A DNA stretch of 7,349 bases from JAQGMO01 sp050954505 (GCA_050954505.1 JBPBPY010000035.1:1-7349); one strand, 5' to 3'. Positions 1 to 5,974 are shown, counted from the stretch's first letter. Notes: generated by a model not told the origin, from the letters alone. Program-made: numbers and translations.

Positions 1-139
1 CTGCAGCACTGCCGAAGGCGTCATCCTGCGCGGCCGAGGCCGCCTGCAGCATGGCGGCTTGCGCCATGGCCGCATCGAGCGCCTCGGCCTGACCGGCAGC
101 AGCGGCCCGCGAAGGCAGGCGAATGTAGAGGATAGTCAA
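1..139 (-). CDS. gspL: GspL, type II secretion inner-membrane scaffold (N-terminal 46 codons, partial)
   Basis: GspL links the cytoplasmic ATPase GspE to the inner-membrane platform through its cytoplasmic domain and pairs with GspM. Only the first 46 codons are present; the gene runs off the left edge. The peptide begins (M)TILYIRLPSRAAA, which resembles the start of betaproteobacterial GspL proteins, and continues into an Ala/Gln-rich stretch. The reading frame has no ATG near its start. The TTG at 137-139 is the only reasonable initiation codon, because no start codon lies between it and the end of gspK in this frame. The ribosome binding site is weak. The gene follows gspK by 25 nt, as expected for the sixth gene of a gspGHIJKL operon. 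Family and start are inferred from a short N-terminus plus gene order, so the start codon is less certain than the identity. Confidence 0.8.
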   Translation of the reverse strand, partial: MTILYIRLPSRAAAAGQAEALDAAMAQAAMLQAASAAQDDAFGSAA

Positions 140-164
140 ATTGGGCCCGTACTTTCTGTCATGT

Positions 165-1229
165 TCAGTTCTCGCGGATCCAGATCAGTCTGGTGGTATT
201 GTTGCCGCGTTCGATCAAGGCAAGCACATCGAGGCCTGCGCGCTGCATGTTGACCTTGCCATTGACTAGGAAAAAATCGGTTCTCACCGCAAGGTCGGCG
301 CTCGACGAGGCTGCCAGGCCCGGCACGAAACGCGTCAGGTCGGCGGTACTGTGAAAACTGCTGCTCTTGCGTGCGGCCACCATTGCCGCCGCGCCGCTGG
401 CGCTCAAGCCATCGATCTGCGCCGCCAGCACTTCCGCCGGCGCGGTATTGATGTTGACTGGCGTGGCACGCGGCAGAATGATGATGAACGGCGCAATGCG
501 ATCGAGCACCTCGGGTGTGAAGCCCGGCAGTGCCAGCAGGTCGTCGATCTGCACCAGCGCCAGCGGGCGCTCCAGCAGGTTGGCCGTGTCGTCGGCGACC
601 AGTGCGCCTGCGCTGCCGGTGATGCCGGTGATGGCGGTGGCCGCCGTTGCAGCAGAAGTGCTGCTGGCGAGGCTGGCCGCGGTGCCGGCTGTGCCGGCAG
701 TGCCGGCGTTCGCCGCCGTCGCCGCCTTTGGCTGGCTGGCGGCAATGGCCTGCGCCACGGTTTGCGCCAGCGCCGCATCAAGACCGGCGGCGCCGAGCAG
801 GCGGCCAAATATTTTCAGGTTGGGTGCACTGATGATGCCGTTGCTGGCCAGGTTGCGCAGATTGTAGCGTGACTGGGCATCGACAATGCTGCCCGATATC
901 GTCGCATCGGCGCTGCCGTTGTTGCCGCCGCTGCCCGACTCGTCCTTTTCCACATACTGGTCCAGCCTGGTCTCGACCAGCGGCACTGCCCACGGTTCAT
1001 CCAGGGTGTCGACGATGGAAAATTTCGCATCTTCACGCAAAATCAGACGGGCCCAGTCCAGCGCGCCGCGCAGGATCCACTGCTTTTGCAACTGCAGCCG
1101 CTGGTTTTCAATCGAACGCACCTGCACCTGCTGTTGCCAGAACAGGCTGGCTACGATGGTCACCGCCAGCGTGGTCAGCAGCAGCGCAGTCACCACGGCC
1201 ACGCCGCGCTGGTGTCGATGTCCGCTCAT
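165..1229 (-). CDS. gspK: GspK, minor pseudopilin at the tip of the type II secretion pseudopilus
   Basis: GspK caps the pseudopilus together with GspI and GspJ. The 354-residue product starts with a short basic leader ending in RG at residues 8-9. A hydrophobic helix follows at about 10-30 and carries Thr rather than Glu at mature position 5. Absence of Glu5 is characteristic of GspK and is consistent with its tip position. The region PVNINTAPAEVLAAQ (257-271) is a hallmark GspK motif, followed by a helix-rich domain to about residue 310. Residues about 164-210 form an Ala/Thr/Gly/Ser-rich low-complexity insert that the family fold does not require; it is encoded by short 9-bp direct repeats. 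The ATG overlaps the gspJ stop codon as ATGA, so translation is probably coupled. Identity is secure from the motif, the leader and the gene order. Confidence 0.95.
   Translation of the reverse strand: MSGHRHQRGVAVVTALLLTTLAVTIVASLFWQQQVQVRSIENQRLQLQKQWILRGALDWARLILREDAKFSIVDTLDEPWAVPLVETRLDQYVEKDESGSGGNNGSADATISGSIVDAQSRYNLRNLASNGIISAPNLKIFGRLLGAAGLDAALAQTVAQAIAASQPKAATAANAGTAGTAGTAASLASSTSAATAATAITGITGSAGALVADDTANLLERPLALVQIDDLLALPGFTPEVLDRIAPFIIILPRATPVNINTAPAEVLAAQIDGLSASGAAAMVAARKSSSFHSTADLTRFVPGLAASSSADLAVRTDFFLVNGKVNMQRAGLDVLALIERGNNTTRLIWIREN
606..708 (-). repeat. 9-bp direct repeats encoding a low-complexity Ala/Thr/Gly insert in GspK
   Basis: Plus-strand units GTGCCGGCT, GTGCCGGCA and GTGCCGGCG occupy 682-708 without interruption. 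A second cluster, CCGGTGATG twice at 616-633 and a degenerate copy at 634-642, lies nearby. On the coding strand they give repeated Gly-Thr-Ala and Thr-Gly-Ile type triplets. The unit length is a multiple of three, so copy-number change would lengthen or shorten GspK without breaking the frame. Confidence 0.7.
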
Positions 1230-2110
1230 ACCGGCCCCAGCAGCATGATCTTCACCAGCGGCGCGGCCACGCCCTGCAGGCTCAGCGAAATTTCCAGGAC
1301 GTTGAATTCCGGCGCAGCAGCCGCACCCATGAGACTCGAACGCGTGAGCACGGTGCCGGCAACCGCAGCAGCGACCATGGCATTGGCAACGGCAGCCGGG
1401 TCACCGGTTGCCGCCAGGGGCTGGCTGTCGGCAGTGCGCCAGCCCTGGTTATCGGTCGCCCACAGGCGCAGGTTCATGCCGGTGACACCGGACTGCAGTG
1501 CAATCGATGGCTGATCATCGGCACTGCCGGCATCGCTGCCGGCGGCCAGCCACAGCGCATCGAGTTCATTGAGGTCACGCGTGGTGGAGGAACCGCGCCG
1601 GCTCAGCACGCCGTTGGCCAGCCGGTAGGTCAGCACCTGCAGCTGGGTCGGCTGGCTGTAGCCGGACACCACCCGCACCAGGCGCAGGCGGTCTGCTTCG
1701 ATCGCCAGCCGCGGCCGCCCGGGTATGGTGGTACTGGCGACAAGATGCTCGGCATCGTTCTGCAACTGGGCAAAAGCCAGCTGCAACCCGCGCGTGTGTT
1801 CCAGATCGGCATTCAAGGCCAGGCGTGCGCGCACGATGCCGTCAAGGCCGCGCCAGCCCAGCACTGCCACCACGGCCAGCACTGTGACGGCAACCAGCAG
1901 TTCGATCAGCGTCATGCCGCGCGCGCGGCTGGTCTTGCCGGCCCTCCCGGCTGCGTGGCGCGCCGCGCTTGCGGTGCCGGGTGGCAGCGCAGCGCAGGTA
2001 CAGGTACAGGTACAGGCAGCGTCACCGCTGTGGGCAGCCGCGCCCGGGGCTGCGCAAGCGCGGCAGCCTCGACCGGATGCGGCCGGCTGGCAGCAGTGTT
2101 CAGGGTGCAT
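1226..2110 (-). CDS. gspJ: GspJ, minor pseudopilin with an unusually long predicted leader
   Basis: GspJ is a minor pseudopilin of the GspI-GspJ-GspK tip complex. The prepilin signature RARG|MTLIELLVAV gives a peptidase cleavage site after Gly65, Glu at mature +5 (residue 70) and a hydrophobic helix, followed by LGWRGLDGI, a typical GspJ sequence. From this signature to the stop the protein is of normal length (229 residues). The ATG at 2108-2110 overlaps the end of gspI by 11 nt, which favours it as the start, but it gives a 65-residue leader with eight cysteines and a Thr-Cys repeat. Such leaders are usually much shorter. The frame contains no other ATG, GTG or TTG before the cleavage site; the only alternative is a CTG at about 1985-1987. 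The gene overlaps gspK by 4 nt. Identity is secure; the start is uncertain. Confidence 0.92.
   Translation of the reverse strand: MHPEHCCQPAASGRGCRACAAPGAAAHSGDAACTCTCTCAALPPGTASAARHAAGRAGKTSRARGMTLIELLVAVTVLAVVAVLGWRGLDGIVRARLALNADLEHTRGLQLAFAQLQNDAEHLVASTTIPGRPRLAIEADRLRLVRVVSGYSQPTQLQVLTYRLANGVLSRRGSSTTRDLNELDALWLAAGSDAGSADDQPSIALQSGVTGMNLRLWATDNQGWRTADSQPLAATGDPAAVANAMVAAAVAGTVLTRSSLMGAAAAPEFNVLEISLSLQGVAAPLVKIMLLGPV
1995..2018 (+). repeat. Hexamer tandem repeat (CAGGTA)3 plus CAGGCA in the gspJ leader region
   Basis: Three perfect CAGGTA units at 1995-2012 are followed by one variant, CAGGCA, at 2013-2018. On the gspJ strand they read as alternating Thr and Cys codons. Six is a multiple of three, so slippage would keep the gspJ frame. 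Confidence 0.85.
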
Positions 2111-2546
2111 TGGGCACCACCTGGATCAACTTGACGACGCGGCGGTCGGTATTGTCCGACTCCACCACGCTGACTTCGACGCGCCGGAATGAAGGATTGG
2201 GCGTGGCGAAGACATCTTCACGGCACAGCAGTTTCAAGTCACCCTGACCACAGGCGAAGCTGCGCTGCCCCAGGGGAGGCCATTCGTGCGCCAGGCGGAT
2301 CTGGGTCAGCCGATTTTCCGCCGACCACGTTGCCATCATCGAATTACGCAAACCGGCGCTGTTTTGCGACAGGCTGCCGACGGCGCGCAGGCTGGCCCCC
2401 AGTGCTGTCCCGACAATGACCAGCGCAACCAGCACTTCGAGCAAGGTGAAACCGCCGGCGGCGTGCGCCAGTCCGCCACGCCGGCAGAGGCTGGTGGTGG
2501 GGGCTGCGGCGCGGCCCGGCATCGGGGGCATCATGGGGCGCCTCAT
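2100..2546 (-). CDS. gspI: GspI, minor pseudopilin of type II secretion
   Basis: GspI nucleates the pseudopilus tip with GspJ and GspK. The 148-residue product has a prepilin signature AGG|FTLLEVLVALVIV with cleavage after Gly32, Phe at mature +1 and Glu at +5 (residue 37). The hydrophobic helix ends at about residue 53 and is followed by ASLRAVG and the W-S-A-E-NRLTQIRL region (about 74-85) common in GspI. The leader, rich in Met, Pro and Arg, is rather long; Met5, Met6 or Met9 could also be used. The ATG at 2544-2546 overlaps the gspH stop as ATGA, which supports the chosen start and suggests translational coupling. Confidence 0.94.
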   Translation of the reverse strand: MRRPMMPPMPGRAAAPTTSLCRRGGLAHAAGGFTLLEVLVALVIVGTALGASLRAVGSLSQNSAGLRNSMMATWSAENRLTQIRLAHEWPPLGQRSFACGQGDLKLLCREDVFATPNPSFRRVEVSVVESDNTDRRVVKLIQVVPNAP

Positions 2547-3046
2547 TCGACCGTGAAGTGGCCGATGCCATCGGCACGGATCAGCGCACTGGCATCGCCC
2601 AGGCGCATGTCGAGCACGAACGGCTTGTCCACCGGTTCGCGTCCGAACACAATGCGCAGCGGATTGAGTGCCCCCAGGTTGGCAGGCATGAGCGTGAGCA
2701 GCATGGGTGTGCGCTGGTAGGCGCGCTCGCGCAGCAGGCTGTCGCTTTCCAGCGCCACCCAGCGGTCGGCATCGCGCATCATGAAGCGGTAGCTGCCGGC
2801 CTGGGATTCAAAGGCGATCGGCCGGTTGCGCACGATGGCTTCATCGCGCGCCAGCTGAAACAGCAAAGCGATGCGCTGTGCTTCGCCTTGCAGCGCCTGC
2901 TGTTCGCTGGGCATGGCCTTGAGCGACACCACACCAAGCATGATGCCGGCAATGACCATCACCACCAGCAGTTCGAGCAAGGTAAATCCATCCTGGCGCC
3001 CTTGGGCCAGCGATGGCGCAGTGCCCGCTTTTGTCAGAGGTCCCAC
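2543..3046 (-). CDS. gspH: GspH, minor pseudopilin of type II secretion
   Basis: GspH is the minor pseudopilin thought to sit between the GspG shaft and the I-J-K tip. The 167-residue product carries the prepilin signature QDG|FTLLELLVVMVIAGIMLG, with cleavage after Gly20 and Glu at mature +5 (residue 25). A soluble domain follows that contains a GEAQRIALLFQLARDEAI segment (about 54-71), which resembles the GspH/FimT helix. The start is GTG at 3044-3046, inside the last codons of gspG (13-nt overlap). No ATG precedes the cleavage site in this frame. The stop overlaps the start of gspI. Family and position in the operon agree. Confidence 0.94.
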   Translation of the reverse strand: MGPLTKAGTAPSLAQGRQDGFTLLELLVVMVIAGIMLGVVSLKAMPSEQQALQGEAQRIALLFQLARDEAIVRNRPIAFESQAGSYRFMMRDADRWVALESDSLLRERAYQRTPMLLTLMPANLGALNPLRIVFGREPVDKPFVLDMRLGDASALIRADGIGHFTVE

Positions 3047-3483
3047 GACCCGATGTCGGCATCATTGCCGGCGCCGCCAGGCTGGCCATCGGCCCCCAGC
3101 GAGAACACATCGATTTCGCCCTTGATGCCCGGCGAGAGGAATTGGTAGGCATTGCCCCATGGGTCCTTGGGCAATTTGTCGATGTAGCCGCCGGTCTTCC
3201 AGCCATTGGCGGCGGGCCCGCTGGTGGGCTTGACGATCAGCGCCTGCAAGCCCTGCTCCGAGGTGGGATAACGCTGGTTGTCGAGCCGGTACAGCTTGAG
3301 CGCCGACATGATGGTCGAAATATCCTGGCGCGCGGCAATGATGCGGGCGTCGTCGGTGCGGCCCATCAATTTGGGCACCACCAGGGCCGCAAGAATGCCC
3401 ATGATCACCACCACGACCATGATTTCGATCAGCGTGAAACCGCGCGAACGTGCGCTGCGGCGCGAAGGAGCTGTAATGGACAT
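3034..3483 (-). CDS. gspG: GspG, major pseudopilin of type II secretion
   Basis: GspG polymerises into the periplasmic pseudopilus that pushes folded substrates through the outer-membrane secretin. The 149-residue product has a basic leader ending SRG|FTLIEIMVVVVIMGILAAL, with cleavage after Gly15 and Glu at mature +5 (residue 20). It then shows the conserved LDNQRYPTSEQGLQAL (67-82), PKDPWGNAY (105-113) and a C-terminal Asp-rich loop ending GNDADIGSWDL, which matches the calcium-binding loop of major pseudopilins. ATG at 3481-3483 gives a normal leader, although no clear Shine-Dalgarno sequence precedes it. The same frame stays open upstream to about 3810 but has only non-ATG codons as possible earlier starts. 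This is the first gene of the gsp operon visible here. Confidence 0.97.
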   Translation of the reverse strand: MSITAPSRRSARSRGFTLIEIMVVVVIMGILAALVVPKLMGRTDDARIIAARQDISTIMSALKLYRLDNQRYPTSEQGLQALIVKPTSGPAANGWKTGGYIDKLPKDPWGNAYQFLSPGIKGEIDVFSLGADGQPGGAGNDADIGSWDL

Positions 3484-3570
3484 AAGATGGCTTGATGAAG
3501 AAGTACGTGGAGAATCGTCGCTTGGGGTTGCAAGAACCTGGCAATAACCTTGTAACAAAACTGCTGAACA

Positions 3571-3738
3571 GGCCGATGGCAAACCGCGAATCAAACTGCA
3601 TACCAGGCAAATCAACGGGTTGATGACCAAGCCGGAAATCAGGCCGGGGTCAAGCCGAAAATCAAGCCAGGACTCGAGCCAGGACTTGAGCCGACGGCAA
3701 AGCCTGACGCCAGACCGATGGCAACCCCGGCAATCACC
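3571..3738. repeat. Degenerate 12-bp tandem array between gpsA and gspG (about 14 units)
   Basis: The 456-bp space between gpsA and gspG (3484-3939) has no recognised gene. Its middle is built from successive 12-bp units. Plus-strand examples are CCGGAAATCAGG (3632), CCGAAAATCAAG (3655), CCAGGACTCGAG (3667), CCAGGACTTGAG (3679) and CCGACGGCAAAG (3691). Units at 3667 and 3679 differ by a single base. Two units are 11 bp long (3573 and 3644). CCGATGGCAA recurs exactly at 3573-3582 and 3715-3724. The register holds back to about 3571 although units there are more diverged. The pattern was found by eye, without a statistical score. Confidence 0.75.
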
Positions 3739-3754
3739 TTGGGGACAATTGCAG

Positions 3755-3763
3755 TGTATAACA
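3755..3763 (-). promoter_or_regulatory. Possible extended -10 promoter element upstream of gspG
   Basis: On the minus strand the sequence TGTTATACA gives an extended -10 (TG, one base, TATACA) pointing toward gspG. No convincing -35 hexamer lies at the usual distance. A transcript from here would have a leader of about 265 nt containing the dodecamer array. AT-rich sequence at about 3791-3838 lies upstream of it. This is a weak, motif-only call. Confidence 0.25.
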
Positions 3764-3917
3764 AACCACTGGTGTTTATGACCCGGAATTAACTGCTTGA
3801 TAACAACAGTTTATTAATATTTACGCGTTGCGATAAAACTGCCGCATCTTGAACAACATCGCACGGTTGCGAGCTGCACCTCTTACCGGACAAGAGCGCA
3901 AATTGGCCGGTGCAGCA

Positions 3918-3933
3918 GCGGCAGACACGCCGC
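3918..3933 (-). terminator. Small inverted repeat just downstream of gpsA, possible weak terminator
   Basis: GCGGC (3918-3922) and GCCGC (3929-3933) can pair with a 6-nt loop, starting 6 nt after the gpsA stop. No T-run follows in the direction of transcription, so it does not meet the standard for an intrinsic terminator. It might only mark or protect a transcript end. Confidence 0.2.
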
Positions 3934-3939
3934 ATCCTG

Positions 3940-4953
3940 CTATTCCTGGCGCGGGTCGCGCGACAGCAGTTGCACCACCATTTCGCGAGGCGAGCCGCCG
4001 TCGAACAGCACGCCCGCCACGGCGGCGGCAATCGGCATGTCGACACCATGGCGCTCGGCAAGTTCGCGTACCGGACGCGCGCAGCGCACGCCTTCGGCCA
4101 CATGGCCAAGTTCGCCAATGATCTGTGCCAGCGCTTTTCCCTGCGCCAGGCCCAGGCCGACCTTGCGGTTGCGCGAGAGGTCGCCGGTGCAGGTAAGGAT
4201 CAGGTCGCCCAGGCCTGCCAGGCCCATGAAGGTCTCGGCACGGCCACCCAAGGCAATGCCCAGGCGGCTGATTTCAGCCAGGCCACGGGTGATCAATGCG
4301 GCGCGCGCATTGAGACCCAGTTCAAGTCCGTCGATGACCCCGGTTGCGATGGCCAGGATGTTCTTCACCGCGCCGCCGACTTCGACGCCGATCAGGTCGT
4401 CGGTAGAGTAGACCCGCGTGTTGCCGCCATGGACCGCGGCCACCACGCTGGCCCGCAAGCCGGCATCGCGCGAGGCCACGCTCAGTGCACAAGGCAAGCC
4501 CTGCGCTACTTCCTGGGCAAACGAAGGCCCCGAAAGCACACCGCAGGCCAGGCCGGTGTCGAGGACTTGCTGGACCACCTGATGCGGCAGCAAGCCCGTG
4601 GTTTCTTCGAAACCCTTGCACAGCCAGACCAGGCCGCCGAGGTTGTGGATGTCGAAACCCGCCTTGATCGCGCCCAGCAATGGCCGCAGGCCGGCAACCG
4701 AGGTGGCAATGATTACCAGGCTGTTGGCGGCATGGGCGAGCGCCGCGCCAAGATCGGCGCTCACATGGATGCCGGCAGGCAGCCGAAAGCCTGGCAGGTA
4801 GACGGAATTTTCCCGCGCAGCGGCAAGTGCCTGCATGGCCGGCTCGTCGCGCCCCCACAGCAGGACATCGTGCCGGGCCGACAGCGACAGTGCCAGTGCC
4901 GTGCCCCATGCACCGGCCCCCAGGATGGCGATCTTCATACCGGCAAGGCTCAT
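3940..4953 (-). CDS. gpsA: Glycerol-3-phosphate dehydrogenase [NAD(P)+]
   Basis: GpsA reduces dihydroxyacetone phosphate to sn-glycerol 3-phosphate with NAD(P)H in the cytoplasm, supplying the backbone for phospholipids. The 337-residue product has the usual family length. The Rossmann glycine motif GAGAWG lies at 12-17. LSGPSFAQEVAQGLP (140-154), GGAVKNILAIATG with the catalytic Lys197, and SRNRKVG (260-266) are all family signatures. ATG at 4951-4953 overlaps the stop of the upstream SH3-repeat gene as ATGA and sits next to GGGGAG, which is very close to the start. Met6 at 4936-4938 is an alternative that would place the glycine motif nearer the N-terminus. It is the last gene of the yibN-grxC-secB-SH3-gpsA run. 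Confidence 0.97.
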   Translation of the reverse strand: MSLAGMKIAILGAGAWGTALALSLSARHDVLLWGRDEPAMQALAAARENSVYLPGFRLPAGIHVSADLGAALAHAANSLVIIATSVAGLRPLLGAIKAGFDIHNLGGLVWLCKGFEETTGLLPHQVVQQVLDTGLACGVLSGPSFAQEVAQGLPCALSVASRDAGLRASVVAAVHGGNTRVYSTDDLIGVEVGGAVKNILAIATGVIDGLELGLNARAALITRGLAEISRLGIALGGRAETFMGLAGLGDLILTCTGDLSRNRKVGLGLAQGKALAQIIGELGHVAEGVRCARPVRELAERHGVDMPIAAAVAGVLFDGGSPREMVVQLLSRDPRQE

Positions 4954-5411
4954 TCTCCCCAGACGTCGGAGGCTTTCACGAAACCGGACTGGCCGTCACG
5001 GTGGCGCACGCGCAGCCAGCCCGAGGAAGCTGGCTCCTGCAATTCCAGCAGCACACCCTTGTCGGCGTTGATCACCACCGCACTGCCCTCATCGGCAGCG
5101 GCACGCACCTTGGCAGCCTGCACCGTCACCACCGTGCGGTTGTTGACCAGCGCCCTGGATGCAACCCAGGCCAGGTCGCCGCCGGCGTCGCGCACCTTGG
5201 TCCATTCGCCATAGGTGAGCACCACTTCCACCGGCATGCCGCGCGGGGCGGCAAATACCTTGCGCCCCTTGTCGGTTGGCGCATCGTACAGGACCGCAGG
5301 CGCGGCGCCCACCGATCGGTAATCGACCGCATGCGCCGCGCCGGCTGCCAGCAGCAAGGCACAGGGCAGAAGCAGGGCGCCAAGCGCGGCAACGGCACGA
5401 TTGGTCGACAT
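4950..5411 (-). CDS. Exported protein with two bacterial SH3-like repeats
   Basis: The 153-residue product has a clear Sec signal peptide: basic N-region MSTNRA, hydrophobic core at about 8-24 and AHA|VDY cleavage at about 28-29. The mature protein shows two SH3-like modules. The first (about 30-92) contains APAVLYDAPT, RGMPVEVVLTYGEWTKVRD and AWVASRAL. The second (about 94-153) contains KVRAAADEGSAVV, GVLLELQE, GWLRVRHRDG and GFVKASDVWGE. These resemble the SH3_4 (formerly DUF1058) and SH3_3 families, which are periplasmic and of unclear biochemical role; binding to cell wall or protein partners is a guess. ATG at 5409-5411 was chosen because it gives the signal peptide and follows the secB stop by 4 nt; the frame is open further upstream inside secB. 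The stop overlaps the gpsA start. Cys17 does not sit in a proper lipobox, so it is probably not a lipoprotein. Confidence 0.88.
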   Translation of the reverse strand: MSTNRAVAALGALLLPCALLLAAGAAHAVDYRSVGAAPAVLYDAPTDKGRKVFAAPRGMPVEVVLTYGEWTKVRDAGGDLAWVASRALVNNRTVVTVQAAKVRAAADEGSAVVINADKGVLLELQEPASSGWLRVRHRDGQSGFVKASDVWGE

Positions 5412-5415
5412 GGTC

Positions 5416-5907
5416 TCAGTGCTTGGCAGCGGCAGTTCCGTCAGCACCGACGATGCCGGTGGTGTCGGCTTGTGCAGCCAGCGCCTGCAGGCGCTGCTGA
5501 TAGAACACTTCGAAATTGATTTCCGACAGATGCACCGGTGGAAAGCCGGCACGGGTGATCAGGTCGGCGATATTGGCGCGCAGATACGGGTAGACGATGT
5601 TCGGGCAACCGATGCCGAGCAAGGGATCGAGCTGTTCCTGGGGGATGTTGCGCGCTTCGAAGATGCCAGCCTGCTTGCATTCGACCAGGAAGGCCACCTT
5701 GTCCTTGATTTTCGCCGTCACTGTGATTGTCACGGTCGATTCGAAAATGCCATCGGCCAGTGGTTCCGCACCCACATCCACGGAAACTTCGATGTTTGGC
5801 GCTTCCTGTTCGAGGAAGATTGCCGGTGAATTCGGCTGTTCGAACGACATATCCTTGAGATAGACGCGTTGGATCTGGAATACTGGCTGCAGTGTTTCTT
5901 CTGTCAT
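5416..5907 (-). CDS. secB: SecB, protein-export chaperone
   Basis: SecB is a cytoplasmic tetrameric chaperone that keeps preproteins unfolded and hands them to SecA at the SecYEG translocon. The 163-residue product is of normal length and shows the family landmarks in order: FQIQRVYLKDMSFEQPNSP (10-28), the acidic and beta-rich region to about 77, CPNIVYPYLRANIADLITRAGFPP (101-124) and LSEINFEVFYQQRLQ (127-141). ATG at 5905-5907 is preceded by AAGAAAG, a weak ribosome binding site; codons upstream in the same frame do not resemble SecB. It lies 309 bp after grxC, so it may have its own promoter, and 4 nt before the SH3-repeat gene. Confidence 0.98.
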   Translation of the reverse strand: MTEETLQPVFQIQRVYLKDMSFEQPNSPAIFLEQEAPNIEVSVDVGAEPLADGIFESTVTITVTAKIKDKVAFLVECKQAGIFEARNIPQEQLDPLLGIGCPNIVYPYLRANIADLITRAGFPPVHLSEINFEVFYQQRLQALAAQADTTGIVGADGTAAAKH

Positions 5908-5956
5908 GATGATCGTCTTTCTTGGCAATGCGTGAATGGAGTCGCGCGGTTCAACA

Positions 5957-5974
5957 CGCCAGATCAATCTGGCG
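5957..5974. promoter_or_regulatory. Perfect palindrome CGCCAGATCAATCTGGCG in the secB leader
   Basis: Arms CGCCAGAT (5957-5964) and ATCTGGCG (5967-5974) are exact reverse complements separated by CA. It lies about 50-67 nt upstream of the secB ATG. It could be a dimeric-repressor operator or, in RNA, a 7-bp stem with a four-base loop in the secB leader. No T-run follows on either strand, so it is not an ordinary terminator. The function is inferred from symmetry and position only. Confidence 0.5.

Noticed and set aside
869..2134. Long plus-strand open frame of 421 codons opposite gspK and gspJ
   Set aside because: It lies antisense to two well-recognised genes, has no family resemblance and shows the Arg/Gln/Ala-rich composition expected from the opposite strand of GC-rich coding DNA.
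3484..3630. Extending GspG upstream to a TTG at 3628-3630
   Set aside because: This would give a leader of about 64 residues, whereas the ATG at 3481-3483 gives the usual short basic leader. The open frame is probably a consequence of the 12-bp repeat.
3571..3738. CRISPR array
   Set aside because: Units are 12 bp, contiguous and degenerate, with no conserved long repeats separated by unique spacers, and no cas genes are present.
3791..3841. AT-rich inverted repeats CAGTTT...AAACTG and AACTG...CAGTT
   Set aside because: Arms are only 5-6 bp with loops of 11-23 nt and no clear terminator or operator layout, so chance pairing in AT-rich DNA is likely.
3910..5214. Plus-strand open frame of 434 codons opposite gpsA and the SH3-repeat gene
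   Set aside because: GpsA is certain on the minus strand from its motifs. The plus-strand translation has no recognisable domain and is a shadow of high GC content.
5330..5411. Lipoprotein signal in the SH3-repeat protein (Cys17)
   Set aside because: The residues before Cys17 (LLP) do not fit a lipobox, and a good AHA signal peptidase I site follows at residue 28.
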